DNA of 64,000 nucleotides, taken from ASV31 sp965229765 (GTDB taxonomy: Bacteria; Pseudomonadota; Alphaproteobacteria; Rhodobacterales; Rhodobacteraceae). Positions 1 through 8,135 of the stretch are shown piece after piece. A program made the translations under genes and the position numbers. The stretch is taken from NCBI GenBank assembly GCA_965229765.1, contig CBDDJT010000003.1, positions 1,116,001-1,180,000 of the forward strand. Reading direction: 5' to 3'. The notes below the pieces were generated by a model that saw nothing but the letters and a program-made list of their open reading frames with translations, ran no database searches and was not told where the DNA came from. Within the stretch, counting starts at the first letter, position 1, and the number at the start of each line of letters is the position of its first letter.

Positions 1-16
1 CGATGAAGGCGATCAT
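1..16 (-). CDS. IS3 transposase OrfB, first five codons only
   Basis: The start codon overlaps the orfA stop as ATGA and reads MIAFI before the window ends. Many IS3-family OrfB proteins begin with this sequence just after an OrfA ending in AELDRR. OrfB carries the DDE integrase-type catalytic core, none of which is visible here. It is called from its position and the five residues only. Confidence 0.6.
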
Positions 17-339
17 GTCCTGGACCGGCGGTCGAGCTCCGCCTGAGCAAAATACGCCGAAGCCTTCCGCAGGATCTCGTTGGCTTGCTTCAGTTCGCGG
101 TTCTCGCGCTCCAAGGCCTTCAACTTCTCGGCCATCTCGGTCGTAACACCGGTGCGATCACCGCTGTCAACCTCGGCCTTCTTGACCCACTCGTTCAGCG
201 TCTGCGGCGCGCAACCAATCTTCGCAGAAATCGACAGGATCGCCGACCAGCGGCTCTCATGCTGCCCGGCGTTGTCCAGAACCATGCGAACGGCACGCTC
301 GCGCACTTCGGGGGAATACTTGTTCGTCGTCTTGCTCAT
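13..339 (-). CDS. IS3-family transposase OrfA (helix-turn-helix protein)
   Basis: The 108-residue protein binds the terminal repeats of the element and is the N-terminal part of the frameshifted OrfAB transposase. The first 60 residues form a helix-turn-helix of the transposase-8 type, with the typical stretch CAPQTLNEWVKKAEVD. A leucine-zipper-like helix (ALERENRELKQANEILRKAS) and the AELDRR end follow. The length and both segments are normal for the family, so OrfA looks intact. The gene lies just inside the terminal repeat at 366-392. Confidence 0.9.
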   Translation of the reverse strand: MSKTTNKYSPEVRERAVRMVLDNAGQHESRWSAILSISAKIGCAPQTLNEWVKKAEVDSGDRTGVTTEMAEKLKALERENRELKQANEILRKASAYFAQAELDRRSRT

Positions 340-365
340 GATGCTCCATCCTACTCAGGAGTTGG

Positions 366-392
366 AGCCTCCGGCAAACCCGGAGCGGTTCA
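366..392 (-). repeat. Terminal inverted repeat of the IS3-family element (orfA side)
   Basis: Read leftwards from 392 the sequence begins TGAACCGCTCCGGG and continues through GCCGGAGGCT, a G/C-rich end starting with TG as in IS3-family elements. The partner repeat and the target duplication at the far end are outside the window. Position 393 is therefore the inferred junction with the interrupted gene. Confidence 0.65.
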
Positions 393-840
393 TGCTGAAC
401 CGAGTGATGTTGTCATCGCGGGCGTCAGCGAAACAATTGAAGACGTTGGCAAAGCGGTTGCCTGGCTCGGAGAAGAAAAAGTCGCGATCCACGATGATAG
501 CTATGCTTTCCGCCACAACATGAACCCGAAGTTCATCGCATATGCGATGCAAACAGATGCCTTTCATGATCAGAAAGCGAAGTACGTTTCGAGCGGTAAG
601 ATAAAAAGGCTCCTGATTGATGGGGTCAAGAACGTGCGGCTGCCGGTTCCTTACCCAGACGACCCTGCTAAGTCTCTCGAGGAACAGACGCGCATTGTCG
701 CAATTCTCGACAAGTTCGACACGCTGACGACTTCGATCAGCGAAGGCCTGCCCCGCGAGATCGAGCTGCGTGAAAAACAATATGCCTATTACCGCGATCA
801 GCTGCTGAGCTTTCCCAAACCTGATGCAGTGGTGGCGTAA
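393..840 (+). pseudogene. hsdS: Type I restriction specificity subunit HsdS, C-terminal fragment cut by IS
   Basis: An open frame of about 149 codons from the IS junction to the TAA at 838-840 has the features of the C-terminal half of HsdS, the DNA-recognition subunit of type I restriction enzymes. It includes the GKIKRLLIDGVKNVRLPVP segment near the end of a target-recognition domain. The helical spacer EEQTRIVAILDKFDTLTTSI follows, and then the typical REKQYAYYRDQLLSF end. The N-terminal half must lie beyond the IS to the left. A split HsdS is not expected to specify DNA binding, so the gene is called broken, unless the fragment is translated alone as a half-subunit, as some truncated HsdS proteins are. 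The next gene begins at 841 with no gap. Confidence 0.85.
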
Positions 841-2001
841 ATGGGACATACGCTGACCGAGATCGCCGGGACGCTGAGGGACGCCGACAAGAAGGTTCAG
901 CTGATCTATGCGTTCAACGCCTCCGGCAAGACGCGACTGTCCCGCGCATTCAGAGAGCTAATCGACCCGAAGACCGAAGAACGGGACGACGATTATCGCC
1001 CTAAAGTACTTTACTACAACGCCTTCACCGAAGACCTCTTCTACTGGGACAATGATCTCACCGGCGATACCGAGCGGAAGCTCTGTATTCAGCCGAATGC
1101 TTTTACCAAATCCGCCTTTGAAGATCTCGGGCTCGACCTCAATGTGATCACCGTGTTTCAGCGTTACACCCAGCCAAATCTTACGCCCCGCTTCAATGAG
1201 GAGTACAAAACCAGGGACAAGGACGACAAAGAGATTACCGTTCCGGCATTTTCCGAAGTGATCTTCACCCTGGGGCAAGATCCGGAGACCAACCCAGAAC
1301 GTCTCAAAATATCGAAGGGCGAAGAAAGTAACTTCATCTGGAGCGTTTTTTATTGCCTGCTGGATCAGGTCATCAGCACCCGTAACGTCGCTGAAGTCGA
1401 TGAGCGCGAGACGGATCAGTTCAATGACCTCGAGTATGTCTTCATTGATGACCCGGTCAGTTCGCTTGATGAGAACCACCTCATTCAGCTCGCCGTCGAC
1501 GTCGCGGACCTGATCAAGAGAAGCGATACGGTGAACGGCCTGAAATTCATTATCACGACACACAGCCCACTTTTCTTCAACGTGCTGTTCAATGAGCTGA
1601 AAAAAAAGTCCTCCTACATGCTAAAACGGCTTGAGGATGGAACGTTTGAGCTGACAGAGAAGAACGGCGATTCAAACCAGAGCTTTTCTTACCACCTTTA
1701 CCTCAAGCAGACGCTGGAGGAGGCAATCGCGGCAGACAAGATCGAGCGCTATCACTTCACCCTGCTGCGAAATCTCTATGAAAAGACATCGAACTTTCTG
1801 GGCTATCCGCGATGGTCAGAGCTGCTGCCGGGCGACCAGAAACTTTACATGAACCGCATCATTCAGTTTACGAGCCATAGCACGCTCTCCAGTGAGACCA
1901 TCGCCGAGCCCTCCCCGCAGGAAAAGCAGACGGTGAAGCTCCTGCTGGATCATCTGCGCAACAATTACAGCTATTGGCAGGAGGACGCTCCAAATGCCTG
2001 A
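841..2001 (+). CDS. prrC: PrrC-type anticodon nuclease (tRNA-cleaving restriction-linked ATPase)
   Basis: This 386-residue protein closely matches the layout of E. coli PrrC (396 residues), which cleaves the anticodon loop of tRNA-Lys when phage T4 inhibits its partner type I restriction enzyme. The ABC-type ATPase part has Walker A NASGKT at 26-31, an ABC signature-like KGEES near 159, Walker B YVFIDDPVSSLD near 199-210 and a switch histidine in ITTHSP near 241. A KNGDSNQSFSY stretch at 274-284 resembles the known Lys-anticodon-recognising segment. The nuclease triad Arg310-Glu314-His346 keeps the R-x3-E...H spacing of PrrC (320/324/356), ten residues offset throughout. The gene sits between hsdS and hsdR, as in the prr locus. 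It starts immediately after the hsdS stop and overlaps hsdR by 8 nt. Confidence 0.92.
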   Translation: MGHTLTEIAGTLRDADKKVQLIYAFNASGKTRLSRAFRELIDPKTEERDDDYRPKVLYYNAFTEDLFYWDNDLTGDTERKLCIQPNAFTKSAFEDLGLDLNVITVFQRYTQPNLTPRFNEEYKTRDKDDKEITVPAFSEVIFTLGQDPETNPERLKISKGEESNFIWSVFYCLLDQVISTRNVAEVDERETDQFNDLEYVFIDDPVSSLDENHLIQLAVDVADLIKRSDTVNGLKFIITTHSPLFFNVLFNELKKKSSYMLKRLEDGTFELTEKNGDSNQSFSYHLYLKQTLEEAIAADKIERYHFTLLRNLYEKTSNFLGYPRWSELLPGDQKLYMNRIIQFTSHSTLSSETIAEPSPQEKQTVKLLLDHLRNNYSYWQEDAPNA

Positions 2002-5000
2002 GCAGACGACCCCGATCGCCGAGACCAATCGCTTTATCGTTCTCGATAAATACGTGCGCACCTGGGAGGCGGCTGACAGCTATCAGTCTGAGGCCGACTT
2101 GGAGCGCGAGCTTGTTCAGGACCTGCGCAATCAGGGCTATGAGTTTCTTGACGAACTGAAATCAACGGGCGCCATGCTGTCGAATGTGCGTACACAGCTG
2201 CAAGCGCTCAATAACGTTCAGTTCACTGGGAAGGAGTGGGCGCGGTTCGTTGAGACCTATCTGGATCGCCCCAGCGACAGCGCCACTGACAAGACCCGCA
2301 AGATCCACGACGATTACATTTTTGACTTCGTCTTCGATGATGGCCGTATCCAGAACATCTATCTGGTCGATAAGGCTAATGTCTGCCGCAACAAGGTTCA
2401 GGTCATCAAGCAGTTCGAGCAAGCAGGCACTCATGCGAACCGCTACGATGTGACCATTCTGGTGAACGGGCTGCCGCTGGTGCAGGTCGAGCTGAAAAAG
2501 CGCGGCGTCGCCATTCGGGAAGCGTTCAACCAGATCCACCGTTACAGCAAGGAGAGCTTCAACTCGGACAGTTCGCTCTTCAAGTACCTCCAGATCTTCG
2601 TGATCTCGAACGGCACGGATACGCGCTACTTCGCCAACACGACCAAGCGCGACAAGCACAGTTTCGACTTCACGATGAACTGGGCGCAGGCCGATAACAA
2701 CCTAATCCGGGACCTGAAGGATTTTACGGCGACCTTTTTCGAGAAGCGCACGTTGTTGAAGGTGTTGTTGGACTATTCCGTCTTCGACGTCAGTGACACG
2801 CTGCTGGTGATGCGCCCCTATCAGATCGCTGCGACGGAACGAATCTTACGAAAGATAAGAAGCTCGTTCGAAGGTAAGACGCTTAGTAAGCCGGAAAGCG
2901 GCGGATACATCTGGCATACGACAGGCTCGGGCAAGACGCTGACCAGCTTCAAGGCCGCCCGCCTCGCCACCGACCTCGATTTCATCGACAAGGTCTTTTT
3001 CGTGGTCGACCGTAAGGATCTCGATTACCAGACGATGAAAGAGTATCAGCGCTTCTCGCCTGACAGCGTCAACGGTTCCGACAGCACAGCCGGGTTGAAG
3101 CGCAACCTCTCCAAGGACGATAACAAAATCATCGTCACGACGATCCAGAAGCTCAACAATCTGATGAAGAGCGACGGCGACCTGCCGGTCTATACCCAGC
3201 GCGTCGTCTTCATTTTCGACGAGTGCCATCGCAGCCAGTTTGGTGAGGCACAGAAGAACCTCAAGCGGAAGTTCAAACAATTCTGCCAGTTCGGCTTCAC
3301 CGGCACGCCGATCTTTCCGGAAAATGCTTCGGGCGCGGAAACGACTGCCAGTGTGTTCGGGAGCGAACTGCATTCCTATGTGATCACTGACGCGATCCGC
3401 GACGAAAAGGTGCTGAAGTTCAAGGTCGATTACAACGATGTGCGCCCGCAGTTCAAAGCGATCGAAACCGAACAGGACGAAAAGAAGCTGACCGCCGCCG
3501 AAAACCGGCAAGTTCTCCAGCACCCCGAACGAATCGCAGAGATTTCCCAGTACATTCTCGATAACTTCCGCCGCAAGACGCATCGTCTCTATGGAGACAA
3601 TAAGGGCTTCAACGCCATGTTCGCGGTGAGCAGCGTTGATGCAGCCAAGCTCTATTATGAAAAACTGAATGCGCTGCAGGACGGTAGCGACAAGCCATTG
3701 AAGATCGCGACCATCTTTTCGTTCGCAGCCAACGAAGAACAGGATGCGATTGGCGACATTCCTGACGAGAGTTTTGAGGTTTCAGCGCTGAACAGCAGCG
3801 CCAAGGAATTCCTGAACGCCGCCATCGCGGACTACAACGCCTATTTCCGAACAAATTTCAGCGTCGATAGCAAAGGCTTCCAGAATTATTACCGGGATCT
3901 GGCGAAACGGGTGAAGTCCAAGGAAGTCGACCTGCTCATTGTGGTTGGCATGTTCCTGACCGGCTTTGACGCGCCAACCCTGAACGCGCTGTTCGTGGAC
4001 AAGAATCTGCGTTTTCACGGCCTAATACAAGCCTACTCCCGCACCAACCGCATTTATGATGCGACCAAGTCCTTCGGCAACATCGTTACCTTCCGTGACC
4101 TAGAAGAGGCGACCGTCAAGGCGATCACACTCTTTGGCAACGCCAATACCAAGAACGTCGTTCTGGAGAAGAGCTACTCAGAATACATGGAAGGTTTTAC
4201 GGACCAGACGACAGGCGAGGCGCGGCGAGGCTTTATTGATGTCGTCCGTGAGCTGGAAGAGCGTTTCCCGGACCCCTCCGCCATCGAAAAGGAAACGGAC
4301 AAGAAGGCCTTTGCGAAGCTGTTCGGCGAGTATCTCCGTGTTGAGAACATCCTTCAGAATTATGATGAGTTCTCGAGCCTAAGAGAGCTTCAGGAGATCG
4401 ACGAGAGTGACGCTGAAGCGGTGAGAGCATTCAAAGAGCGGCATCATCTGAGTGATGATGACGTTGACGAGCTCAAGAACATCGAGATGCCTGTTGACCG
4501 AAAGGTCCAGGACTACCGTTCGACCTACAATGACATCCGGGATTGGCTTCGCCGCGAAAAGGCGAGCGCCGAGCAAGTTGAGTCAACGATTGACTGGGAT
4601 GATGTAGTTTTTGAGGTCGACCTCTTGAAGTCCCAGGAAATCAATCTGGACTACATCCTGGAGCTAATATTCGAGCACAACAAAAAAACGAAGAGCAAGT
4701 CAGAGCTCGTTGGCGAGGTTCGCCGTGTAATTCGCGCCAGTATTGGAAATCGCGCGAAAGAAGGCCTCATCGTCGATTTCATCAATCAAACAGACCTTGA
4801 CAAACTGGGGGACAAGGCCGGAGTGATTGAGGCATTTTTTGCCTTCGCACAAGCCGAACAGCGCCGGGAAGCGGAAGAACTGATAACCGATGAAAAATTG
4901 AACGCAGATGCCGCCAAGCGCTACATCGCGACGTCGATCAAGCGCGAATACGCGAGCGAAAACGGCACAGAGCTGAACTCGATCCTCCCAAAAATGAGCC

Positions 5001-5095
5001 CACTCAATCCACAATACCTGACTAAAAAAAGAGATGTGTTCCAACGCATCTCTGCGTTCGTTGAAAAGTTCAAGGGTGTTGGCGGAAAAATGTAG
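1994..5095 (+). CDS. hsdR: Type I restriction enzyme R subunit (HsdR, endonuclease/translocase)
   Basis: HsdR drives ATP-dependent DNA translocation and cleavage in the HsdR2M2S1 complex. The 1033-residue length is typical. A PD-(D/E)xK-type nuclease core is visible near residue 164 (VQVELKKRG), followed by the Q-x3-Y motif QIHRY. The superfamily 2 helicase has Walker A TTGSGKT near 310, DECH near 409, GFTGTP near 437 and the late motifs LTGFDAP near 655 and QAYSRTNR. The C-terminal part is helical and charged, as expected for contact with HsdM/HsdS. It overlaps prrC by 8 nt, so translation is probably coupled. It looks intact, but hsdS is broken and hsdM is outside the window, so restriction activity is doubtful. 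Confidence 0.95.
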   Translation: MPEQTTPIAETNRFIVLDKYVRTWEAADSYQSEADLERELVQDLRNQGYEFLDELKSTGAMLSNVRTQLQALNNVQFTGKEWARFVETYLDRPSDSATDKTRKIHDDYIFDFVFDDGRIQNIYLVDKANVCRNKVQVIKQFEQAGTHANRYDVTILVNGLPLVQVELKKRGVAIREAFNQIHRYSKESFNSDSSLFKYLQIFVISNGTDTRYFANTTKRDKHSFDFTMNWAQADNNLIRDLKDFTATFFEKRTLLKVLLDYSVFDVSDTLLVMRPYQIAATERILRKIRSSFEGKTLSKPESGGYIWHTTGSGKTLTSFKAARLATDLDFIDKVFFVVDRKDLDYQTMKEYQRFSPDSVNGSDSTAGLKRNLSKDDNKIIVTTIQKLNNLMKSDGDLPVYTQRVVFIFDECHRSQFGEAQKNLKRKFKQFCQFGFTGTPIFPENASGAETTASVFGSELHSYVITDAIRDEKVLKFKVDYNDVRPQFKAIETEQDEKKLTAAENRQVLQHPERIAEISQYILDNFRRKTHRLYGDNKGFNAMFAVSSVDAAKLYYEKLNALQDGSDKPLKIATIFSFAANEEQDAIGDIPDESFEVSALNSSAKEFLNAAIADYNAYFRTNFSVDSKGFQNYYRDLAKRVKSKEVDLLIVVGMFLTGFDAPTLNALFVDKNLRFHGLIQAYSRTNRIYDATKSFGNIVTFRDLEEATVKAITLFGNANTKNVVLEKSYSEYMEGFTDQTTGEARRGFIDVVRELEERFPDPSAIEKETDKKAFAKLFGEYLRVENILQNYDEFSSLRELQEIDESDAEAVRAFKERHHLSDDDVDELKNIEMPVDRKVQDYRSTYNDIRDWLRREKASAEQVESTIDWDDVVFEVDLLKSQEINLDYILELIFEHNKKTKSKSELVGEVRRVIRASIGNRAKEGLIVDFINQTDLDKLGDKAGVIEAFFAFAQAEQRREAEELITDEKLNADAAKRYIATSIKREYASENGTELNSILPKMSPLNPQYLTKKRDVFQRISAFVEKFKGVGGKM

Positions 5096-5404
5096 GCGTG
5101 TTCATGATCGATGGTCACGAACCACCGCATACCAGTTATGGCTTTCGACCCGGGTCGCGCCCGCATGCCGAACGTCCGCCGCAAAGGTACAGTTCTAGCG
5201 GCCGAAAAAGAGTATAATTTTCAGAGTCTTATAGGACTGTACCAAAAGAGCGCAGTCAACAGGTCAGGAGAATATCGGCCCGGAGAGACCGCTTCCATGC
5301 CTCCCGGCGCCTCCGCCAGTTCTCAGCCCCGCCCGCATAACCCTCGAAAACAACGGAGAAATCCGGCCGCAGCCGGATGGGTAGAACCGTTTCTCAAGGG
5401 CAAG
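5096..5404. other. Intergenic region between hsdR and tRNA-Ser; right edge of the defence island
   Basis: No convincing gene is seen. A perfect 8-bp inverted repeat (GGTACAGT at 5186-5193 and ACTGTACC at 5236-5243) encloses an AT-rich stretch that includes TATAAT at 5213-5218. The region lies at the 3' end of the tRNA-Ser gene, a common attachment site for integrative elements. No integrase gene or direct repeat of the tRNA end is visible in this window. Confidence 0.4.
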
Positions 5405-5494
5405 TGGCGGAGACGAAGGGATTCGAACCCTCGAGACGGTTTCCCGCCTACTCCCTTAGCAGGGGAGCGCCTTCGACCACTCGGCCACGTCTCC
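5405..5494 (-). tRNA. tRNA-Ser (anticodon GCU)
   Basis: The leftward strand folds into a class II tRNA. The acceptor stem GGAGACG (5488-5494) pairs with CGTCTCC (5409-5415), followed by G and an encoded CCA at 5405-5407. The anticodon loop CTGCTAA carries GCU. There is a long variable arm and the T-arm GGGTTCGAATCCC. The long variable arm and the anticodon both give serine. Its 3' end faces the restriction/anticodon-nuclease island. Confidence 0.95.
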
Positions 5495-5568
5495 GCCGAC
5501 GGTCCTATCAGCGGCGGTGGCGGGGAAACAAGCCCTAATTGCGATGCGCGGGCCGAAGTGGCACGGGA

Positions 5569-6666
5569 TCAGGCGTTGAACAGGAAATGCAGGACGTCGC
5601 CGTCCTTGACCTCGTAGGACTTTCCCTCGACGCGCATCTTGCCGGTGTCCTTCGCCCCCTGCTCGCCGCCACAGGCGATGAAGTCGTCGTAGGCAATGGT
5701 TTCGGCCCGGATGAACCCGCGCTCGAAGTCGCCGTGAATCACGCCCGCGGCCTGCGGCGCAAGCGCGCCCGCGCGGATCGTCCAGGCACGCGCCTCCTTG
5801 GGGCCGACGGTGAAGTAGGTGCGCAGCCCCAGCAAGCCATAGCCGGCCCGGATCAGCCGGTCGAGCCCGGCTTCCTCAAGCCCGAGCTCGGCCAGGAACA
5901 TGTCCGCCTCGTCGGCGTCGAGCTGGCTGATCTCTTCCTCGATCCTGGCCGAGATCACCACGCTGGCGGCGCCCTCGGCCGCGGCCTTCTCGGCGACGGC
6001 GGCGCTTTGGGCATTGCCGTTTCCCGCCTCGTCCTCGGCCACGTTGCAGACATAAAGGACGGGTTTCGCCGTCAGAAGCTGCAGGGTTGCCCATGCCCTT
6101 GCGTCCTCGGCATCGACCGCAACACTGCGTGCCGGCTGCCCCTCGGCCAGGGCGGCCTGCGCCATCTTCAGCAGGCGCTCCTGCTGCACGGCCTCCTTGT
6201 CGCCGCCCCGCACCTTGCGCACGATGTTCTGAAGCCGCCGCTCGATGGATTCGAGGTCCGCCAGCATCAGTTCGGTCTCGATGGTCTCGGCATCCGCCAG
6301 CGGATCGACCCGCCCCTCGACATGGGTCACGTCGCCGTCCTCGAAGCAGCGCAGCACATGGGCGATGGCGTCGACCTCCCGGATGTTGGCCAGGAACTGG
6401 TTGCCCAGTCCTTCCCCCTTGGACGCGCCCTTCACCAGCCCGGCGATGTCGACGAAGGTCAGCCGCGCGGGGATGATCTGCTTCGACCCGGCAAGTTCCG
6501 CCAGCCTGAACAGCCGCGGATCGGGCACCGCCACGTCGCCGACATTGGGCTCGATGGTGCAAAAGGGAAAATTCGCCGCCTGAGCGGCCGCGGTGCGCGT
6601 CAGCGCGTTGAACAGCGTCGACTTGCCCACGTTGGGCAGGCCCACGATTCCGGTCTTGAAGCCCAT
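5569..6666 (-). CDS. ychF: Redox-regulated ATPase YchF (Obg-related P-loop protein)
   Basis: YchF is a ribosome-associated member of the Obg GTPase superfamily that prefers ATP. The 365-residue protein matches the usual 363-365. The P-loop GLPNVGKS is at 9-16 and the DxxG motif is in TFVDIAGLVKG. The G4 position reads NVAE, the NxxE form that gives ATP specificity, in place of NKxD. The C-terminal TGS domain ends in VKDGDVLHFLFNA. The start at 6666 was chosen because AGGAGA lies just upstream and the sequence begins MGFKTGIVGLPN as in the family. An upstream in-frame ATG at 6723 would add 19 unrelated residues. Confidence 0.97.
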   Translation of the reverse strand: MGFKTGIVGLPNVGKSTLFNALTRTAAAQAANFPFCTIEPNVGDVAVPDPRLFRLAELAGSKQIIPARLTFVDIAGLVKGASKGEGLGNQFLANIREVDAIAHVLRCFEDGDVTHVEGRVDPLADAETIETELMLADLESIERRLQNIVRKVRGGDKEAVQQERLLKMAQAALAEGQPARSVAVDAEDARAWATLQLLTAKPVLYVCNVAEDEAGNGNAQSAAVAEKAAAEGAASVVISARIEEEISQLDADEADMFLAELGLEEAGLDRLIRAGYGLLGLRTYFTVGPKEARAWTIRAGALAPQAAGVIHGDFERGFIRAETIAYDDFIACGGEQGAKDTGKMRVEGKSYEVKDGDVLHFLFNA

Positions 6667-6768
6667 GGCGGTCTCCTTTCGCCTGTCGCTGGGGCACCTA
6701 TCTTCCGGCGCGCCGGGGCGCAAGACGTGCTAGGATGGGCGCACCTGTCACCGGTTGGGAGAAACAGC

Positions 6769-7176
6769 GTGAACCTAAACCCCTACCTCACATTCGACGG
6801 CCGTGCGGCAGAGGCGATAGCCTTCTACGGCGGCGTGTTCGCGACCGAACCCGTGGCCGTCATGACCTATTCGGACATGCCCTCGACCGAAGGGCTTCCG
6901 CCGGGGATGGAAGACATGATCGCTCATGCGCGGATGCAGGTGGGCGGGGTCCTGCTCCAGATTTCGGACGGCTTTGGGGCGCACGAAGGCTGGAAGGGCT
7001 TCAGCCTGCAACTCGACTGCGCCACCGTGGACGAGGCGCGCGCCCTGTTCGAGGCGCTGTCGGACGGTGGCGAGGTCGTCATGCCCCTGCAGGAAGAGTT
7101 CTGGGCCGCCGCCTTCGGGATTTGCCGCGACAGGTTCGGTGTCCCCTGGATGGTGAACTGCGAGAAACCGGCGTAG
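6769..7176 (+). CDS. VOC-family protein, PhnB/glyoxalase-like
   Basis: The 135-residue protein has the two beta-alpha-beta-beta-beta units of the vicinal oxygen chelate fold. It begins NLNPYLTFDGRAAEAIAFY, which is characteristic of PhnB-like proteins. A GTG start is inferred because the similarity begins there and GGGAGA lies about 7 nt upstream. Members of this subgroup often lack a known substrate, so no reaction is assigned. It is divergent from ychF and lies upstream of trpA on the same strand, with 86 nt between them. Confidence 0.85.
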   Translation: MNLNPYLTFDGRAAEAIAFYGGVFATEPVAVMTYSDMPSTEGLPPGMEDMIAHARMQVGGVLLQISDGFGAHEGWKGFSLQLDCATVDEARALFEALSDGGEVVMPLQEEFWAAAFGICRDRFGVPWMVNCEKPA

Positions 7177-7262
7177 CGCAGCCGCGGACGCACGCGAACC
7201 CGCCTTGATATCGGGCGCGGTTTTCTGCACACGGGGCGGGCCGCATTCTGACGAGGCCCGCC

Positions 7263-8054
7263 ATGACCCGGATCGACACCTGCTTTGACCGTCTCCGCGC
7301 CGAGGGGCGCAAGGCCTTCGTGTCCTACATCATGGCCGGCGACCCCGACACAGAGACCTCGGCCGCGATCCTCGCAGGCCTTCCCGGCGCGGGCGTGGAC
7401 ATCATAGAGCTGGGCGTGCCCTTCACCGACCCGATGGCCGATGGCCCGACGATCCAGCTGGCCGGCCAGCGCGCGCTCGAAGCCGGGCAGACCCTGCAGA
7501 AGACGCTCGACATGGTGGCGGCCTTCCGCAAGACCGATGACACCACGCCGATCGTGCTGATGGGCTACTACAACCCGATCTACAGCCGTGGCGTGGACCG
7601 CTTCCTGTCGGATGCCAAGGCCGCCGGGGTCGACGGGCTGATCGTGGTCGACCTGCCGCCGGAAGAAGACGCAGAGCTGTGCATTCCCGCGCAGGCCGCC
7701 GGGCTGAACTTCATCCGGCTGGCCACGCCCACCACCGATGACCAGCGCCTGCCCAAGGTTCTCCAGAACACCTCGGGCTTCGTCTATTACGTTTCGATCA
7801 CCGGCATCACCGGCGCGGCCGAGGCGCAGGCCGCCGACGTCGGCCCAGAGGTGTCGCGCATCAAGGCGCAGACCGACCTGCCGCTGATCGTCGGCTTCGG
7901 CATCAAGACACCGGACTCCGCGCAGGCCATCGCCAGCGTCGCTGATGGATGCGTCGTCGGATCGGCGATCGTGTCGGAAATCGCGGCCGGCAAGCCTGTG
8001 GACGAGGTTCTGGCCTTCGTCCGGGGTCTGGCGGACGGCGCGCACCGGGCCTGA
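7263..8054 (+). CDS. trpA: Tryptophan synthase alpha chain
   Basis: TrpA cleaves indole-3-glycerol phosphate to glyceraldehyde 3-phosphate and indole, which is channelled to TrpB. The 263-residue TIM barrel carries the catalytic pair Glu49 (VDIIELGVPFTDP) and Asp60 (MADGP) at the same numbers as E. coli TrpA. The phosphate-binding loops GFGIKTP and GCVVGSAIV are also present. Its partner gene trpB lies about 10 kb away on the other strand with trpF, so the usual trpFBA order is broken. A strong hairpin at 8076-8106 follows the gene. Confidence 0.97.
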   Translation: MTRIDTCFDRLRAEGRKAFVSYIMAGDPDTETSAAILAGLPGAGVDIIELGVPFTDPMADGPTIQLAGQRALEAGQTLQKTLDMVAAFRKTDDTTPIVLMGYYNPIYSRGVDRFLSDAKAAGVDGLIVVDLPPEEDAELCIPAQAAGLNFIRLATPTTDDQRLPKVLQNTSGFVYYVSITGITGAAEAQAADVGPEVSRIKAQTDLPLIVGFGIKTPDSAQAIASVADGCVVGSAIVSEIAAGKPVDEVLAFVRGLADGAHRA

Positions 8055-8075
8055 CCGCATCGCGGGAAAGATTCC

Positions 8076-8106
8076 CGATATCCCGGGGCGCTGACCCGGG
8101 ATATCG
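8076..8106 (+). terminator. Hairpin terminator after trpA
   Basis: A perfect 12-bp stem (CGATATCCCGGG / CCCGGGATATCG) with a 7-nt loop begins 21 nt after the trpA stop. The following TTGCGC is only weakly U-rich, so this may be an inefficient or Rho-assisted terminator, or a processing structure. Confidence 0.6.
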
Positions 8107-8135
8107 TTGCGCATCATCGTTCAGGGAGTAGATCC

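Larger units (their letters stand above)
1..392 (-). mobile_element. IS3-family insertion sequence, left part outside window
   Basis: The element carries orfA and the first codons of orfB in the overlapping arrangement of IS3-family elements, where a programmed frameshift makes the OrfAB transposase. The orfA-side end is at 392, where the strand read leftwards starts TGAACCGCTCCGGG, a terminal inverted repeat I recall from the IS51 group of IS3 elements. The other end and most of orfB lie outside the window. The element interrupts a type I restriction specificity gene whose sequence resumes at 393. The subgroup is from memory; the family is firm. Confidence 0.85.

Noticed and set aside
85..392. 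Upstream part of the long plus-strand frame running into the hsdS fragment
   Set aside because: It is antisense to the transposase OrfA and only by chance in frame with the real hsdS fragment that begins at 393.
5539..6768. Long plus-strand frame ahead of the VOC gene
   Set aside because: It is antisense to ychF and has no protein-like composition or family motif; the real gene starts with GTG at 6769.
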